DNA from: 39-52-133 sp035531075
GTDB taxonomy: Bacteria; Pseudomonadota; Gammaproteobacteria; Burkholderiales; Gallionellaceae
Direction: 5' to 3'
Length of the DNA: 64,000 bases
Assembly: GCA_035531075.1 (NCBI GenBank)
Contig: DATKTO010000032.1
Location: 33,148 to 97,147 of the forward strand
Shown here: piece after piece, positions 25,064 through 33,905 of the stretch
Layout: every line of letters begins with the position of its first letter
Position numbering within the stretch: position 1 is the first letter of the stretch
Position numbers and translations under genes: made by a program
The notes under the pieces: generated by a model
Seen by the model: only the letters and a program-made list of their open reading frames with translations
Database searches by the model: none
What the model was told of the DNA's origin: nothing

Positions 25064-26082
25064 TTGTTGCCTTTCTTGCCGAACACCTTGGGCTGGGTGT
25101 AGGCATCGATCAGCGGCACACTGATATTCATCAGCAGGGTGGCGAAAGCCACGCCATCGGGGAAACCGCCAAACACGCGAATGATGTAGGTGAGGAAGCC
25201 TGCGCCGGCAGCAAAAATCAGCTTGCCGCGAAGGGTTGTTGGGCTGGTAACGGGATCGGTGAGGATGAAAAAGGCAGCCAGCATCGCCGCGCCGGAAAAC
25301 CAGTGGAACAGCGGTGGAGCATAGTGGGAGGCGTCGTACAGATGAAATGCGCCTGCAGTGGCAAACAGGGCGGCCAGAAACGCGACAGGCAGGTGCCAGC
25401 TGATGATGCGGTTAGCCAGCAGATATGCTCCGCCAAACACAAAACCCAGCGCGACCATCTCGCTGCCATGCCCGCCAAGGTAGCCGTAGATCGGCATCTG
25501 CAGGACATCCGCTGCTACGTGGCCGGAATGCAATTGCGTCTTCAGGGTATCCAGCGGTGTGGCCATGCTCACCGCGTCCAGCGTTACGCCCGACGGAAAC
25601 TGGCCGCCGAAGATAAATTGCATTTGTTCCACAAAAGAAAGCTCAAGCTGCCCCATGCCCTGCGGCGAAATCCAGTGCGTCATGTAGACCGGGAAAGAAA
25701 TGATCAGCACGGCGTAGCCTATCATCGCCGGATTGAACGGATTGTTTCCCAGTCCGCCATAAAGATGTTTGGAGATGCTGATGGCGAACATGGTGCCTAC
25801 CACCACCAGCCACCAGGGTGCGAGCGGCGGAATGGAAAGCGCCAGCAGCCACGCGGTAAGCAGGGCGCTGTTGTCTTTAAGGAAGGGCAGGATAGGGCGG
25901 CGGCGCAGCTTCAGCATGGCTGCTTCGGTAGCCAGTGCCGTCACGCTGGCCAGGGTGATGGACACCAGAATCGCGGGGCCGAAATACCATACATACAAGG
26001 CAATGCCGGGCAGCAGGGCGAGCAAAACCTTGAACATGATTTCACGGACGCTGCTGGCATGGGTAATGAAAGGTGAGAACAT
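25060..26082 (-). CDS. rnfD: Rnf/Rsx electron transport complex subunit D
   Basis: Polytopic inner-membrane subunit (NqrB/RnfD family), 340 residues with about ten hydrophobic segments, thought to form the ion path with its covalently bound FMN. The region GVTLDAVSMATPLD near residue 165-180 holds the flavinylated threonine. One base separates it from rnfC, and it overlaps rnfG by four. Confidence 0.95.
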   Translation of the reverse strand: MFSPFITHASSVREIMFKVLLALLPGIALYVWYFGPAILVSITLASVTALATEAAMLKLRRRPILPFLKDNSALLTAWLLALSIPPLAPWWLVVVGTMFAISISKHLYGGLGNNPFNPAMIGYAVLIISFPVYMTHWISPQGMGQLELSFVEQMQFIFGGQFPSGVTLDAVSMATPLDTLKTQLHSGHVAADVLQMPIYGYLGGHGSEMVALGFVFGGAYLLANRIISWHLPVAFLAALFATAGAFHLYDASHYAPPLFHWFSGAAMLAAFFILTDPVTSPTTLRGKLIFAAGAGFLTYIIRVFGGFPDGVAFATLLMNISVPLIDAYTQPKVFGKKGNK

Positions 26083-26083
26083 G

Positions 26084-27628
26084 TTATTCCTTATTCAGTC
26101 CTGCATCGGGGTGAGCAATCTCGCGGACCTGGGCGCGTAATGTGTCGATAGCGGCAGCATCGGTGCCGGGTTGGGCTGCCGCCGCAGCTTTGGCCGCAAG
26201 CGCCGCCTTTTCCTTTTGTGCCAGCTTTTCGGCCTTGTCCTGCTTGTCGCGCTCGATGCGCATCAAATGAAATTCGTGGCGTTCGCGCGCGAGATTGGCA
26301 GCTTCCTTTTCGCGCTCGTTGGCCCATATTTCGCTCTTGGCAAAACGGTAATACTGCACCAGCGGAATACTGCTGGGGCACACATAGCTGCATGAGCCGC
26401 ATTCGATACAGTCAAACAGGCTGAACTCCTGCGCCTTGCCGAAATTTTTGGACTTGGCAAACCAGTACAGGTCTTGCGGCTGCAAATCAGCCGGGCACAC
26501 CTCAACGCAGCGCGTGCAGCGTATGCACGGCATTTCCGGGAGGGGCGGCGGAAACAGCGCAGGTGAAGACTCGATGATGCAGTTGGTGGCCTTGGTCACC
26601 GTCACATGATCCGATGGCAGTGGCACGCCCATCATCGGCCCGCCCATGATGTGGCCATTGGTGTCGGGTTTTGCGCCCGCCAGCGCGACCAGTTCATTTA
26701 CCGGCGTGCCGATCAGCACTTCAAAATTCTGCGCATGCTGCACATTGCCGGTCACCGTGACGATGCGCGAAATCAGCGGTTCGCCGTGCTCGATGGCGCG
26801 ATGCGCGCTGTAGGCGGTGGCAACATTGAAGCATTGCACGCCCAGATCGGTGGAGCGCACACCCGCTGCAACCTCGATGCCGGTCAGTACGCGTATCAGT
26901 TGCTTGGCGCCGCCGCCGGGATAAATGGTGGGCACAGTGACCACTTCCATTCTGCTGAAATTATTTTCGCTCACCGCTTTCTGCATCGCGGCAATCGCTT
27001 CGGATTTGTTGTCTTCTATGCCGATCAATACCTCGTCCGCATCCAGCATGTAACGCATCATCTCCGCGCCGCGCACGATCTCGCCGGCGCGTTCGCGCAT
27101 CAGCATGTCGTCGCAGGTGATGTAAGGCTCGCACTCTGCACCATTCACTACCAGCGTGGTGACCTTGTGTTTGCCGGGGCGCAGCTTGAGGTCGCTGGGA
27201 AACACCGCGCCGCCCAGACCGACTACACCGGACAGGCGCAGCAGCAGGCGCAGTTCCTCGGGCGGAGTGGAAAGGTAATTGGTGCTGACGCGGGGTGCCC
27301 ATTCATCGCGGCCATCGGGAAGCAGGGTGACGCACAAATCGGCCAGGCCGGAAGAATGCGCGACCACCTGCATGTCGATGGCTGTCACCGTGCCCGAGGT
27401 CGGCGCATGCACTGCGCTGGAAACACTGCCTTGTGGCATCCCAAACAGTTGCCCCTTCAGCACGCGGTCGCCCACTTGTACCGTGGGTTTGGCGGTGCTG
27501 CCCGCATGCTGGTGCAATGGCACGACCAGGCGGGATGGCAGACCTGCCTGGGCAATCGGCGTCTGCGTGGACTCTGTCTTGTGCGTGGGCGGGTGCACGC
27601 CGCCATTGAAGTGGTAGAGCTTTCTCAT
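26084..27628 (-). CDS. rnfC: Rnf/Rsx electron transport complex subunit C
   Basis: Peripheral cytoplasmic subunit that binds NADH/FMN and two 4Fe-4S clusters. 514 residues from the ATG at 27628 (MRKLYHFNGGVHPP); the frame is open further upstream inside rnfB, but that N-terminus does not match the family. A glycine-rich nucleotide site (GVVGLGGAVFPSDLKL), the SLBB-like middle, and two ferredoxin motifs CIRCTRCVEVCP and CIECGSCSYVCP are visible. The lysine/alanine-rich C-terminal tail is the variable RnfC extension. The start overlaps the rnfB stop by one base. Confidence 0.95.
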   Translation of the reverse strand: MRKLYHFNGGVHPPTHKTESTQTPIAQAGLPSRLVVPLHQHAGSTAKPTVQVGDRVLKGQLFGMPQGSVSSAVHAPTSGTVTAIDMQVVAHSSGLADLCVTLLPDGRDEWAPRVSTNYLSTPPEELRLLLRLSGVVGLGGAVFPSDLKLRPGKHKVTTLVVNGAECEPYITCDDMLMRERAGEIVRGAEMMRYMLDADEVLIGIEDNKSEAIAAMQKAVSENNFSRMEVVTVPTIYPGGGAKQLIRVLTGIEVAAGVRSTDLGVQCFNVATAYSAHRAIEHGEPLISRIVTVTGNVQHAQNFEVLIGTPVNELVALAGAKPDTNGHIMGGPMMGVPLPSDHVTVTKATNCIIESSPALFPPPLPEMPCIRCTRCVEVCPADLQPQDLYWFAKSKNFGKAQEFSLFDCIECGSCSYVCPSSIPLVQYYRFAKSEIWANEREKEAANLARERHEFHLMRIERDKQDKAEKLAQKEKAALAAKAAAAAQPGTDAAAIDTLRAQVREIAHPDAGLNKE

Positions 27629-28206
27629 CAGATTTGCGAACTTTTTATATTCATTTTGTTGGCTGTAGCAACTGCAGCAGCCGGATACTGGAATTTCCAG
27701 GTGCTGATGTTTTCGCGGATCACGACCATGCTGATGCAATCCACCGGGCAGGGCGCCACGCACAATTCGCAACCGGTGCATTCGGATTCGATGATGGTGT
27801 GCATCTGCTTTGCAGCACCGGCAATCGCATCAACCGGGCAGGCCTGGATGCACAGGGTGCAGCCGATGCAGATGTTTTCATCAATAAAGGCGACGGACTT
27901 TGGTTTGGGTGCGGCGGTATCTTCGCCGAAGGGGATGAAATCCCTGCCCAGCAGCTCTGCCAGTTTGCGGATGCCTTCCTCGCCGCCCGGCGGGCAGCGG
28001 TTGATGTCCGCTTCACCTGCGGCAATCGCGGTGGCATAGGGTTTGCAGCCGGGATAGCTGCATTGCCCGCATTGTGTTTGCGGCAGTATGGCGTCGATCT
28101 TGTCGACCAGCGGATTGCCTTCCACCTTGAATTTGATCGCGGAAAATCCCAGCACCGCCCCCAGCAGCAGCGCGAGGGCAGACATGACTAGCAGAGCGGT
28201 CAGCAT
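27628..28206 (-). CDS. rnfB: Rnf/Rsx electron transport complex subunit B
   Basis: Iron-sulfur subunit anchored by one N-terminal helix. 192 residues: an Fe-S domain with CGQCSYPGCKPYA and CPPGG (a four-cysteine cluster site), then two 4Fe-4S ferredoxin motifs CIGCTLCIQACP and CTGCELCVAPCP. It passes electrons between ferredoxin and the membrane subunits. 37 bases after rnfA. Confidence 0.95.
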   Translation of the reverse strand: MLTALLVMSALALLLGAVLGFSAIKFKVEGNPLVDKIDAILPQTQCGQCSYPGCKPYATAIAAGEADINRCPPGGEEGIRKLAELLGRDFIPFGEDTAAPKPKSVAFIDENICIGCTLCIQACPVDAIAGAAKQMHTIIESECTGCELCVAPCPVDCISMVVIRENISTWKFQYPAAAVATANKMNIKSSQI

Positions 28207-28243
28207 GCCGTTCCCGATCTGTACGTGGTTAATGCGATAGCCA

Positions 28244-28822
28244 TTACTTAACCAGCCCGGAGAACCCCATGAATGACAGGCTCATCAAACCTGCGGTAAT
28301 CATCGCGATGGCCGAGCCTTTGAAGATGCCCGGAATATCTGCTCCATCCAGACGTTCACGGATACCGGCGAACAATACCAGCACCAGCGAGAAGCCAATG
28401 GCGCCGCCCATGCCGAAAAATAGCGATTCGATAAAATTGTGCTTTTCCTGCACATTCAGCAGCGGAATGCCCAGTACCGCGCAATTGGTCGTGATCAGCG
28501 GCAAATAGATTCCCAGCACCTGATGCAACAGCGGGCTGGTTTTCTGCACCACCATTTCGGTAAATTGCACGATGCCGGCAATCACCACGATAAAGGATAA
28601 GGTGCGCAGATACTCCAGGTGGAAGGGGGTGAGCAGGAAATGATCGATCAGATAACTGCTGCCACTGGCCAGCGTGAGCACAAAGGTAGTGGCTGCGCCC
28701 ATGCTGATCGCAGCTTCCAGTTTTTTGGATACCCCCATGAAAGGGCACAGGCCAAGAATTTTAACCATCACGATGTTGTTTACAAACACGGTGCTGATCA
28801 GTATGAGCAGGTAACTAGTCAT
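28244..28822 (-). CDS. rnfA: Rnf/Rsx electron transport complex subunit A
   Basis: 192-residue membrane subunit with about six helices, homologous to RnfE, with the equivalent cysteine motif LGLCPFMGVSK near residue 25. First gene of the minus-strand unit rnfA-B-C-D-G-E-nth-DUF1841-adenosyltransferase. The 141 bases upstream to the divergent DUF4149 gene must hold its promoter; I see no convincing consensus there. Confidence 0.95.
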   Translation of the reverse strand: MTSYLLILISTVFVNNIVMVKILGLCPFMGVSKKLEAAISMGAATTFVLTLASGSSYLIDHFLLTPFHLEYLRTLSFIVVIAGIVQFTEMVVQKTSPLLHQVLGIYLPLITTNCAVLGIPLLNVQEKHNFIESLFFGMGGAIGFSLVLVLFAGIRERLDGADIPGIFKGSAIAMITAGLMSLSFMGFSGLVK

Positions 28823-28963
28823 CTTTAAGTGTTATGCCGAGAAGACAATGATTATCCCTTGTTTTCAATACAGCTTCAACCACATTGGACTAAATGAATA
28901 GGCCGGAGTTCAAAGCTAAATATCGGTTAGAGTAAGCATTTGAAATCAACTCGGCAAATTGAG

Positions 28964-29425
28964 ATGAAAAAATACTTTGATGGATTGGCCGTGTTGATCG
29001 CGACTGCCTGGGTAGGCGGGATGTGGATGGCAGGATATATCGCGGCGCCCGTGTTATTCCAAGCTTTGCCGGACAAGGGCGTGGCAGGTCTGCTGGCGGG
29101 CAAGCTGTTCGCCGTGACGGCCTATATGGGTATGCTGTGCGCCGTTTATTTGCTGGTTTACCACTGGGCGATCCATGGCAGGCAGGTTTTACGCCAGCGC
29201 GCGTTCCGGTTGACGATGTTTATGCTGCTGCTGTTACTGCTCGGGCAGTTTGGCATACAGCCGTTGCTGGCTGAACTCAAGGCGCAAGCCTTGCCGCTGT
29301 ATGTGATGGAAAGCTCTGTTGCCGGGCGTTTCAGCTTTTGGCACGGTGCAGCGAGCATTCTCTACCTGCTGCAAAGTTTGTCCGGTGCCGCTTTGCTGTT
29401 AAAGATGTATGGCGGCAGGGAGTAG
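28964..29425 (+). CDS. DUF4149 family membrane protein
   Basis: 153 residues with four membrane helices and almost no soluble part. It fits the DUF4149 family (N-terminal GLAVLIATAWVGGMWMAGYI, conserved FW near the last helix), small inner-membrane proteins common in betaproteobacteria and of unknown function. The start is the ATG at 28964; a TTG eight codons upstream is possible. It diverges from rnfA and precedes the lipoprotein cluster by 77 bases, so it may have no functional tie to either side. Confidence 0.8.
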   Translation: MKKYFDGLAVLIATAWVGGMWMAGYIAAPVLFQALPDKGVAGLLAGKLFAVTAYMGMLCAVYLLVYHWAIHGRQVLRQRAFRLTMFMLLLLLLGQFGIQPLLAELKAQALPLYVMESSVAGRFSFWHGAASILYLLQSLSGAALLLKMYGGRE

Positions 29426-29502
29426 GCCGTTGGTCATATTGCGCTCTTGGTTGGGGTGGGTTACTCTGCCAAAAATTGCCTCAATATCGATTGGAGAAGG
29501 TT

Positions 29503-29952
29503 ATGAAGTTTCGCACTCTATTTGCAGCGGCCGGGATCGCCACTTTGCTGTCGGCATGTGCACCCAGCATCCGCGGCACCATTCAACTGGTTGACGCGAA
29601 TAACAAGCCCATCCCCGCTGCAATTGCATCGCCTGAAGGGGCGGTGGTTAACATGATCAACACTTCAGCAGCCGTTGAGCAGGCATCCTATTCTGTGACG
29701 ACCGCGGCTGATGGTAAGTTCGAATCGGCCAAGGATGTGATCAAGCAGGGGAAATATCAGGTGGAGATCACCCACATCGGTTTTCAGACCGAAACCAGAA
29801 CGGTGGATGTCGGTTCGTTTTCCAGCCCGACAGTGGATGTCAGCCTGCGCAAAATTCCGGAAGGTCGGCGTAAATCGATCAGGGGTTCGCGTTCAGACGA
29901 AGATAAAATCGTCAATCCCGGTGAAGTCAATATACAGCCACCCAGCATGTAG
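29503..29952 (+). CDS. Small lipoprotein with carboxypeptidase-regulatory-like domain
   Basis: 149 residues. GGAGAAGG at 29493-29500 fixes the start. A lipoprotein signal peptide ends in the lipobox LLSAC (Cys19), and the following residues give no inner-membrane retention Asp, so outer-membrane attachment is likely. The body is a single beta-sandwich like the CarboxypepD_reg fold (GTIQLVDANNKPIPAA, then ADGKFESAKDV, GKYQVEITHIGFQ), which resembles the repeats in the next gene. The tail is polar. Exact role unknown; I infer an envelope partner of the large lipoprotein downstream. Confidence 0.75.
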   Translation: MKFRTLFAAAGIATLLSACAPSIRGTIQLVDANNKPIPAAIASPEGAVVNMINTSAAVEQASYSVTTAADGKFESAKDVIKQGKYQVEITHIGFQTETRTVDVGSFSSPTVDVSLRKIPEGRRKSIRGSRSDEDKIVNPGEVNIQPPSM

Positions 29953-30053
29953 TCGTATTTGCAGAGACTTGCATGTGGCTATGTCTTATTAGCAGGTCTC
30001 GCTTGAAACTTGTCGTTGCATTTTAAATTTTTTACGAATTGTCGAGGGTATTT

Positions 30054-32624
30054 ATGCGGACAACTGCAATCCGGACTGTAGTCACTTTGTTTTTATCGCT
30101 TACTCTGTTTGCCTGCGGGGATAAAGCTCCGCGCATGGATCTGGAGGTTAATGTCACCATGGACGGCAAGTTTGTCCCTCATGCAAAGATTATGATGGAT
30201 GGCAAGCTGCTGGGTGAGACAGGCGAGGATGGTCAGTTCAATGCCTCCATGAATCAACAGCCCGGAAAGCAGGTAAAGATTGAAGCTGCAGCGGACAGGG
30301 CGGGCTTTGAGGTTCAGCCGTGGAACAGTGAATTTACGGTGAAGCTGCCGAATGAAGGCGAGATCCTGAAATACGTATTCGATGTTGAGCTTAAGGCATT
30401 GCCTTTTGTGGCGTTGACGGTGCAGGAAAAAGGCGTACCCATCGCCGGTGCAACGGTAAAGCTAAATAATCAGGAAGTAGGCAAGACCGATGAGAGCGGT
30501 GGTTTCGTTTATAAATATCAACCCCAAAACAAGAACGCTGCCATTTTTGAGGTAAGCAAAAACGGCTATTCCACCTGGAAGAAACCCGCCAAATTAGAGC
30601 CGGGCAATAAGTTGCTGGTAGACATATACAGGCAGGTCGCGGTTACTTTTGAGGCTCTGAAGGACGAATACGGGCGCGGCGTGGGTATTGCAGGGGTAGA
30701 TATTTTAATAGATGGTAAAAAAATCGGTAAAACCAACGACATGGGGGTGCTTGTACATAATTATGACAATGCGCAAGGGAAGCCTGCCAAGGTAACTTAT
30801 TCCGCGCCGGGTTATTTGCCTTCCCAATGGACAAGCAGTATGGCTATCGAAGTGGGAACAACTGTCCGGCACTATTTCTATCCGCTAAGCCCCAAACCTA
30901 TCAAGGTCGGCATTTTTCATTTCGGCGGAAATACGCCGGGCGTTGACTTGAAGGATGTGGCTGCGCAGACCCAGACGGCAATTCGAACCCAGCTTTTCAA
31001 GCACGGCGTGTTCAGTGAGGTGGCAGGAGGGACGCTGGACAAGGAAATCAAGAGCGCCAACTTGAACATCGCAAAACTGACCAGCAAGGGATGGCAGCAA
31101 ACCAGGCTGCAGGGATTGCTCGATATGGTTGTAGTGGGCAGTGTGGCCAAGGATGACAAGGGTTACCTCATTGAAGCAAAGTTTCACTCCTCGGGTGGAA
31201 AACTGATTTACAGCCAGATGATACGGGCAGACGATCGCAGTGACATCAACAGTGCAGCCAAAGATATTGCATCCAATGTGATGGAACGCTTTCCGTTTGA
31301 GGGCACTGTGGTTGCATTGAAAGATGATCGATACGAAATCAATTTGGGCAAACCCTACGCAATATCCAGGGGAACAGAATTTGCAGTTATGCCATCAGCC
31401 AATGCCAAATCCTCACCCTCTAACGCAATGCTCACGGTTAAGAAGGTGGGCGATGGCAGTTCTTATGCCGCGCTTGAAGATGGTCAGGCGGGTGTCAAAA
31501 TCGAAGTGGGTGCACGGGTCGTTCGTCTCGCACAGCGAGATGGTGAATCCGCGGGCGGCAGTGGTGGTCGTGAATCAGTTGTGCTTTCGGTGAAGGGTGG
31601 TGCAGGCAAAGATGCATCTGCGCTGGCGGGTGTGAACATCTATTTGAATAACGATTGGGTCGGCGCAACAGGCAGTGATGGTCGCGTTAAAGTGACCATA
31701 CGCACCGGTAAAAATTATAATTTGATGCTTTACCGTCACGGCTACCAGCAAGTGATTGAGAAATTGAAAGTCGAGAAAAGCGGCGACAGTAAAAATTTTG
31801 TAATGGCTGCAAATTATGCTGTGTTCAAGGTGGATTCAACACCGTCTCCCGCCACGGTATATGCCGATGGAGAGTTGCTGGGTAAAACGCCGATGTTGGA
31901 TGGCAGGCAGCTGGCGCTCGGCTTCCACACGGTTCGCGTGACTGCAGGAGACAGTTATCGCGATTGGGAAGAGGTGGTTGAGTTTGACAAGAAGATAGAA
32001 GATCGCACGGGCGCAAAAAAGATCGTCCTGTACAAGGATTACATGAAACTTGGAGAGGCAGCAGAAGAAAAGGGAAATGTCGACGCTGCCATAGCGGCTT
32101 ATGCTGCAACCGTGAAGGGGCATCCCGATTACTCAGATGCGCATCACCGCTTGGCGCAACTCTATCTTGATGAGAAGGACGATTATAACGGCGCGATCAG
32201 GGAGTTTGAAAATGTACTGTCGCTACCCGAAAACGAGCAGCTCATCTTCAAGCAATACGCGGTTGCCTATACCAATCTGGGTCATGCTTACTATGAAAAA
32301 GGTAATCATAAAATGATGGAAAATCGCAACGAGGCTGCACAGTACTATGCCAAGGCATTGCAGAATCTCAAGATGTCCAAACAAAACACACGCTTCTTCC
32401 CTGCTGCGGAATATGACCAGGCTGTGCACGATACCTATTTCTACCTGGCGTTGTCTTACCAGAAGCTATTCATGATTACGAATCGATCAAACATGTTGAG
32501 TGATGCCAATCTGGCCTGGCGCGACTATTTCGACTTTTTCCCGAAGAAGCTGGAAGGTGATCCGGTATTCGCAGAGCATCGTGAAACTGCAAAGAAGTTT
32601 TGGAACCAGATTAAAGACAAGTGA
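30054..32624 (+). CDS. Large lipoprotein: beta-sandwich repeats, CsgG/FlgT-like region, PEGA, TPR
   Basis: 856 residues, no named family for the whole. Lipobox LTLFAC after a short signal peptide; GAGGG precedes the ATG. In order: three beta-sandwich repeats (about 25-280) with recurrent GKLLGETGEDGQF-type loops; a segment starting KVGIFHFGGN near 284 and containing GLLDMVVVGSV that resembles CsgG/FlgT nucleotide-hydrolase-like folds; a small beta domain (about 415-490); a further sandwich (about 505-580); a PEGA domain (about 587-645, STPSPATVYADGELLGKTP); and TPR helices from about 660 to the end. This is probably a periplasmic, outer-membrane-anchored scaffold. Domain names are my reading, without a profile search. 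Confidence 0.7.
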   Translation: MRTTAIRTVVTLFLSLTLFACGDKAPRMDLEVNVTMDGKFVPHAKIMMDGKLLGETGEDGQFNASMNQQPGKQVKIEAAADRAGFEVQPWNSEFTVKLPNEGEILKYVFDVELKALPFVALTVQEKGVPIAGATVKLNNQEVGKTDESGGFVYKYQPQNKNAAIFEVSKNGYSTWKKPAKLEPGNKLLVDIYRQVAVTFEALKDEYGRGVGIAGVDILIDGKKIGKTNDMGVLVHNYDNAQGKPAKVTYSAPGYLPSQWTSSMAIEVGTTVRHYFYPLSPKPIKVGIFHFGGNTPGVDLKDVAAQTQTAIRTQLFKHGVFSEVAGGTLDKEIKSANLNIAKLTSKGWQQTRLQGLLDMVVVGSVAKDDKGYLIEAKFHSSGGKLIYSQMIRADDRSDINSAAKDIASNVMERFPFEGTVVALKDDRYEINLGKPYAISRGTEFAVMPSANAKSSPSNAMLTVKKVGDGSSYAALEDGQAGVKIEVGARVVRLAQRDGESAGGSGGRESVVLSVKGGAGKDASALAGVNIYLNNDWVGATGSDGRVKVTIRTGKNYNLMLYRHGYQQVIEKLKVEKSGDSKNFVMAANYAVFKVDSTPSPATVYADGELLGKTPMLDGRQLALGFHTVRVTAGDSYRDWEEVVEFDKKIEDRTGAKKIVLYKDYMKLGEAAEEKGNVDAAIAAYAATVKGHPDYSDAHHRLAQLYLDEKDDYNGAIREFENVLSLPENEQLIFKQYAVAYTNLGHAYYEKGNHKMMENRNEAAQYYAKALQNLKMSKQNTRFFPAAEYDQAVHDTYFYLALSYQKLFMITNRSNMLSDANLAWRDYFDFFPKKLEGDPVFAEHRETAKKFWNQIKDK

Positions 32625-32645
32625 TGTATTTAAAGGTGCTCTGCT

Positions 32646-33905
32646 TTGAGTAAATGCCATCGCCTTGCCTGGTTAGCAGGATTTGCATTGTTCTCCACCA
32701 ATCTCCCTCTCCGTGCTGCGGAAATGGAGGCCGGCGTAACACTGCTATTGCCTGATGCTGCGACAGTCTCGGGCGGGATCGCTTCCTCACCGGGCAGTCA
32801 AACTGAACAGGGCAAAAAAGTGGAACATGGCGGGCAATCCAGACTCATTGAGCCGGAATTTTTGCATGCCCTGACCTCTTTCGAGCCGGGGCGCAATGAC
32901 TCAACTCCGGTATGGGCTCCCAGCGGCCAACTGCTTGCATTTGAACGCAGCCGCGGAGATAAGCGGGAAATTGTGATTTCGCATCCGGACGGCAAACTGC
33001 TGCAAACAATTTACTTTCAATTGTCGGGCTCCGAGCAGGATAACAAAGCGATGCAATTTTTCCTGCCTGGCATTGCCGAAGACCCAAGCTACAACAGCGG
33101 TGTCAGCTGGGCGCGTGATTCAAAGCGTCTGGCCTTCATGAGCAACGGGGGGGAGGGCAATTATGATATCTACAGCCAGGTATTGGGCGGAGCGGTTCAG
33201 CGCCTGACGGAGCATAAGGAAAAAGACGGTCTTGCCGATTGGTCTCCAACTTCGAATCAGGTGGTTTTTGTTTCAGGGCGCAGCGGCAAAGGGGATATTT
33301 ATGTGCTGGATCCTGAAACCCGCGCAGAATCCCGGCTTACCTGGGGTGACAAGCCTTATCTTTATCCGCGCTGGTCGCCGGATGGCAAGAAAATTGCGAT
33401 GATTTTCGGCAGCACTGAGAATCATGACATCTATGTGATGGACGACCCGAAAAACCCTGTTGAAAGCATGCGTCCATTAACCAGCTGGCAGTTTGATGAT
33501 CTGCGCCCTACCTGGTCGCCCGATGGCAAAATGATCGCGTTCTACACCAACCACAATGCGGCTGGCGAACAAAAAAAATGGTCTCTGGCGGTAGTTGCGG
33601 CTGATGGCAGCGATGGCACGCAGGGCGAGAGCCTGGAAAGCAGGATCGTCGCAAATGATGTGATGCCCGATATCGAGGAGGGGCCTGCATGGCTTGCCGA
33701 TGGCAGTGGTCTGGTTTACGTCAAGGATGATGAGCGTGCATATAATCCGATCTATATCGTGAACCTGGCGAGCCGAAAGAGCCAGCAACTGAAGACTGAT
33801 ACAAAAATGAATCATGATATCGCCTGTGGCCCGGACGGCCTGATCGCCTTTCGTGCGCAGCATGAGCAATGGGACCAGATTTTTATCGCAAAATTGAAAA
33901 AATAA
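32646..33905 (+). CDS. TolB-like beta-propeller exported protein
   Basis: 419 residues. The start is a TTG with AAGGTG six bases upstream; no ATG is available nearby. A signal peptide (about 1-25, ending RAA) is followed by about 60 low-complexity residues and then at least five WD40-like PD40 repeats of the form WSPDGKKIAM, ADWSPTSNQVVFVS, WARDSKRLAFMS. TolB is the best-known relative, but TolB's N-terminal domain and the pal-tol neighbours are absent, so this is a TolB-like propeller for another purpose. Its stop is immediately followed by the next ATG. Confidence 0.8.
   Translation: MSKCHRLAWLAGFALFSTNLPLRAAEMEAGVTLLLPDAATVSGGIASSPGSQTEQGKKVEHGGQSRLIEPEFLHALTSFEPGRNDSTPVWAPSGQLLAFERSRGDKREIVISHPDGKLLQTIYFQLSGSEQDNKAMQFFLPGIAEDPSYNSGVSWARDSKRLAFMSNGGEGNYDIYSQVLGGAVQRLTEHKEKDGLADWSPTSNQVVFVSGRSGKGDIYVLDPETRAESRLTWGDKPYLYPRWSPDGKKIAMIFGSTENHDIYVMDDPKNPVESMRPLTSWQFDDLRPTWSPDGKMIAFYTNHNAAGEQKKWSLAVVAADGSDGTQGESLESRIVANDVMPDIEEGPAWLADGSGLVYVKDDERAYNPIYIVNLASRKSQQLKTDTKMNHDIACGPDGLIAFRAQHEQWDQIFIAKLKK

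Noticed and set aside
26606..28039. 477-codon plus-strand frame opposite rnfC and rnfB
   Set aside because: It covers two genes with clear iron-sulfur motifs on the minus strand and has no features of its own.
29960..30005. Imperfect hairpin (GAGACTTGC / GCAGGTCTC) between the two lipoprotein genes as a terminator
   Set aside because: The loop is about 20 bases and there is no T-run directly behind it.
32646..33905. Naming the propeller gene tolB
   Set aside because: PD40 repeats are shared, but the TolB N-terminal domain and tol-pal neighbours are absent, so the symbol would mislead.
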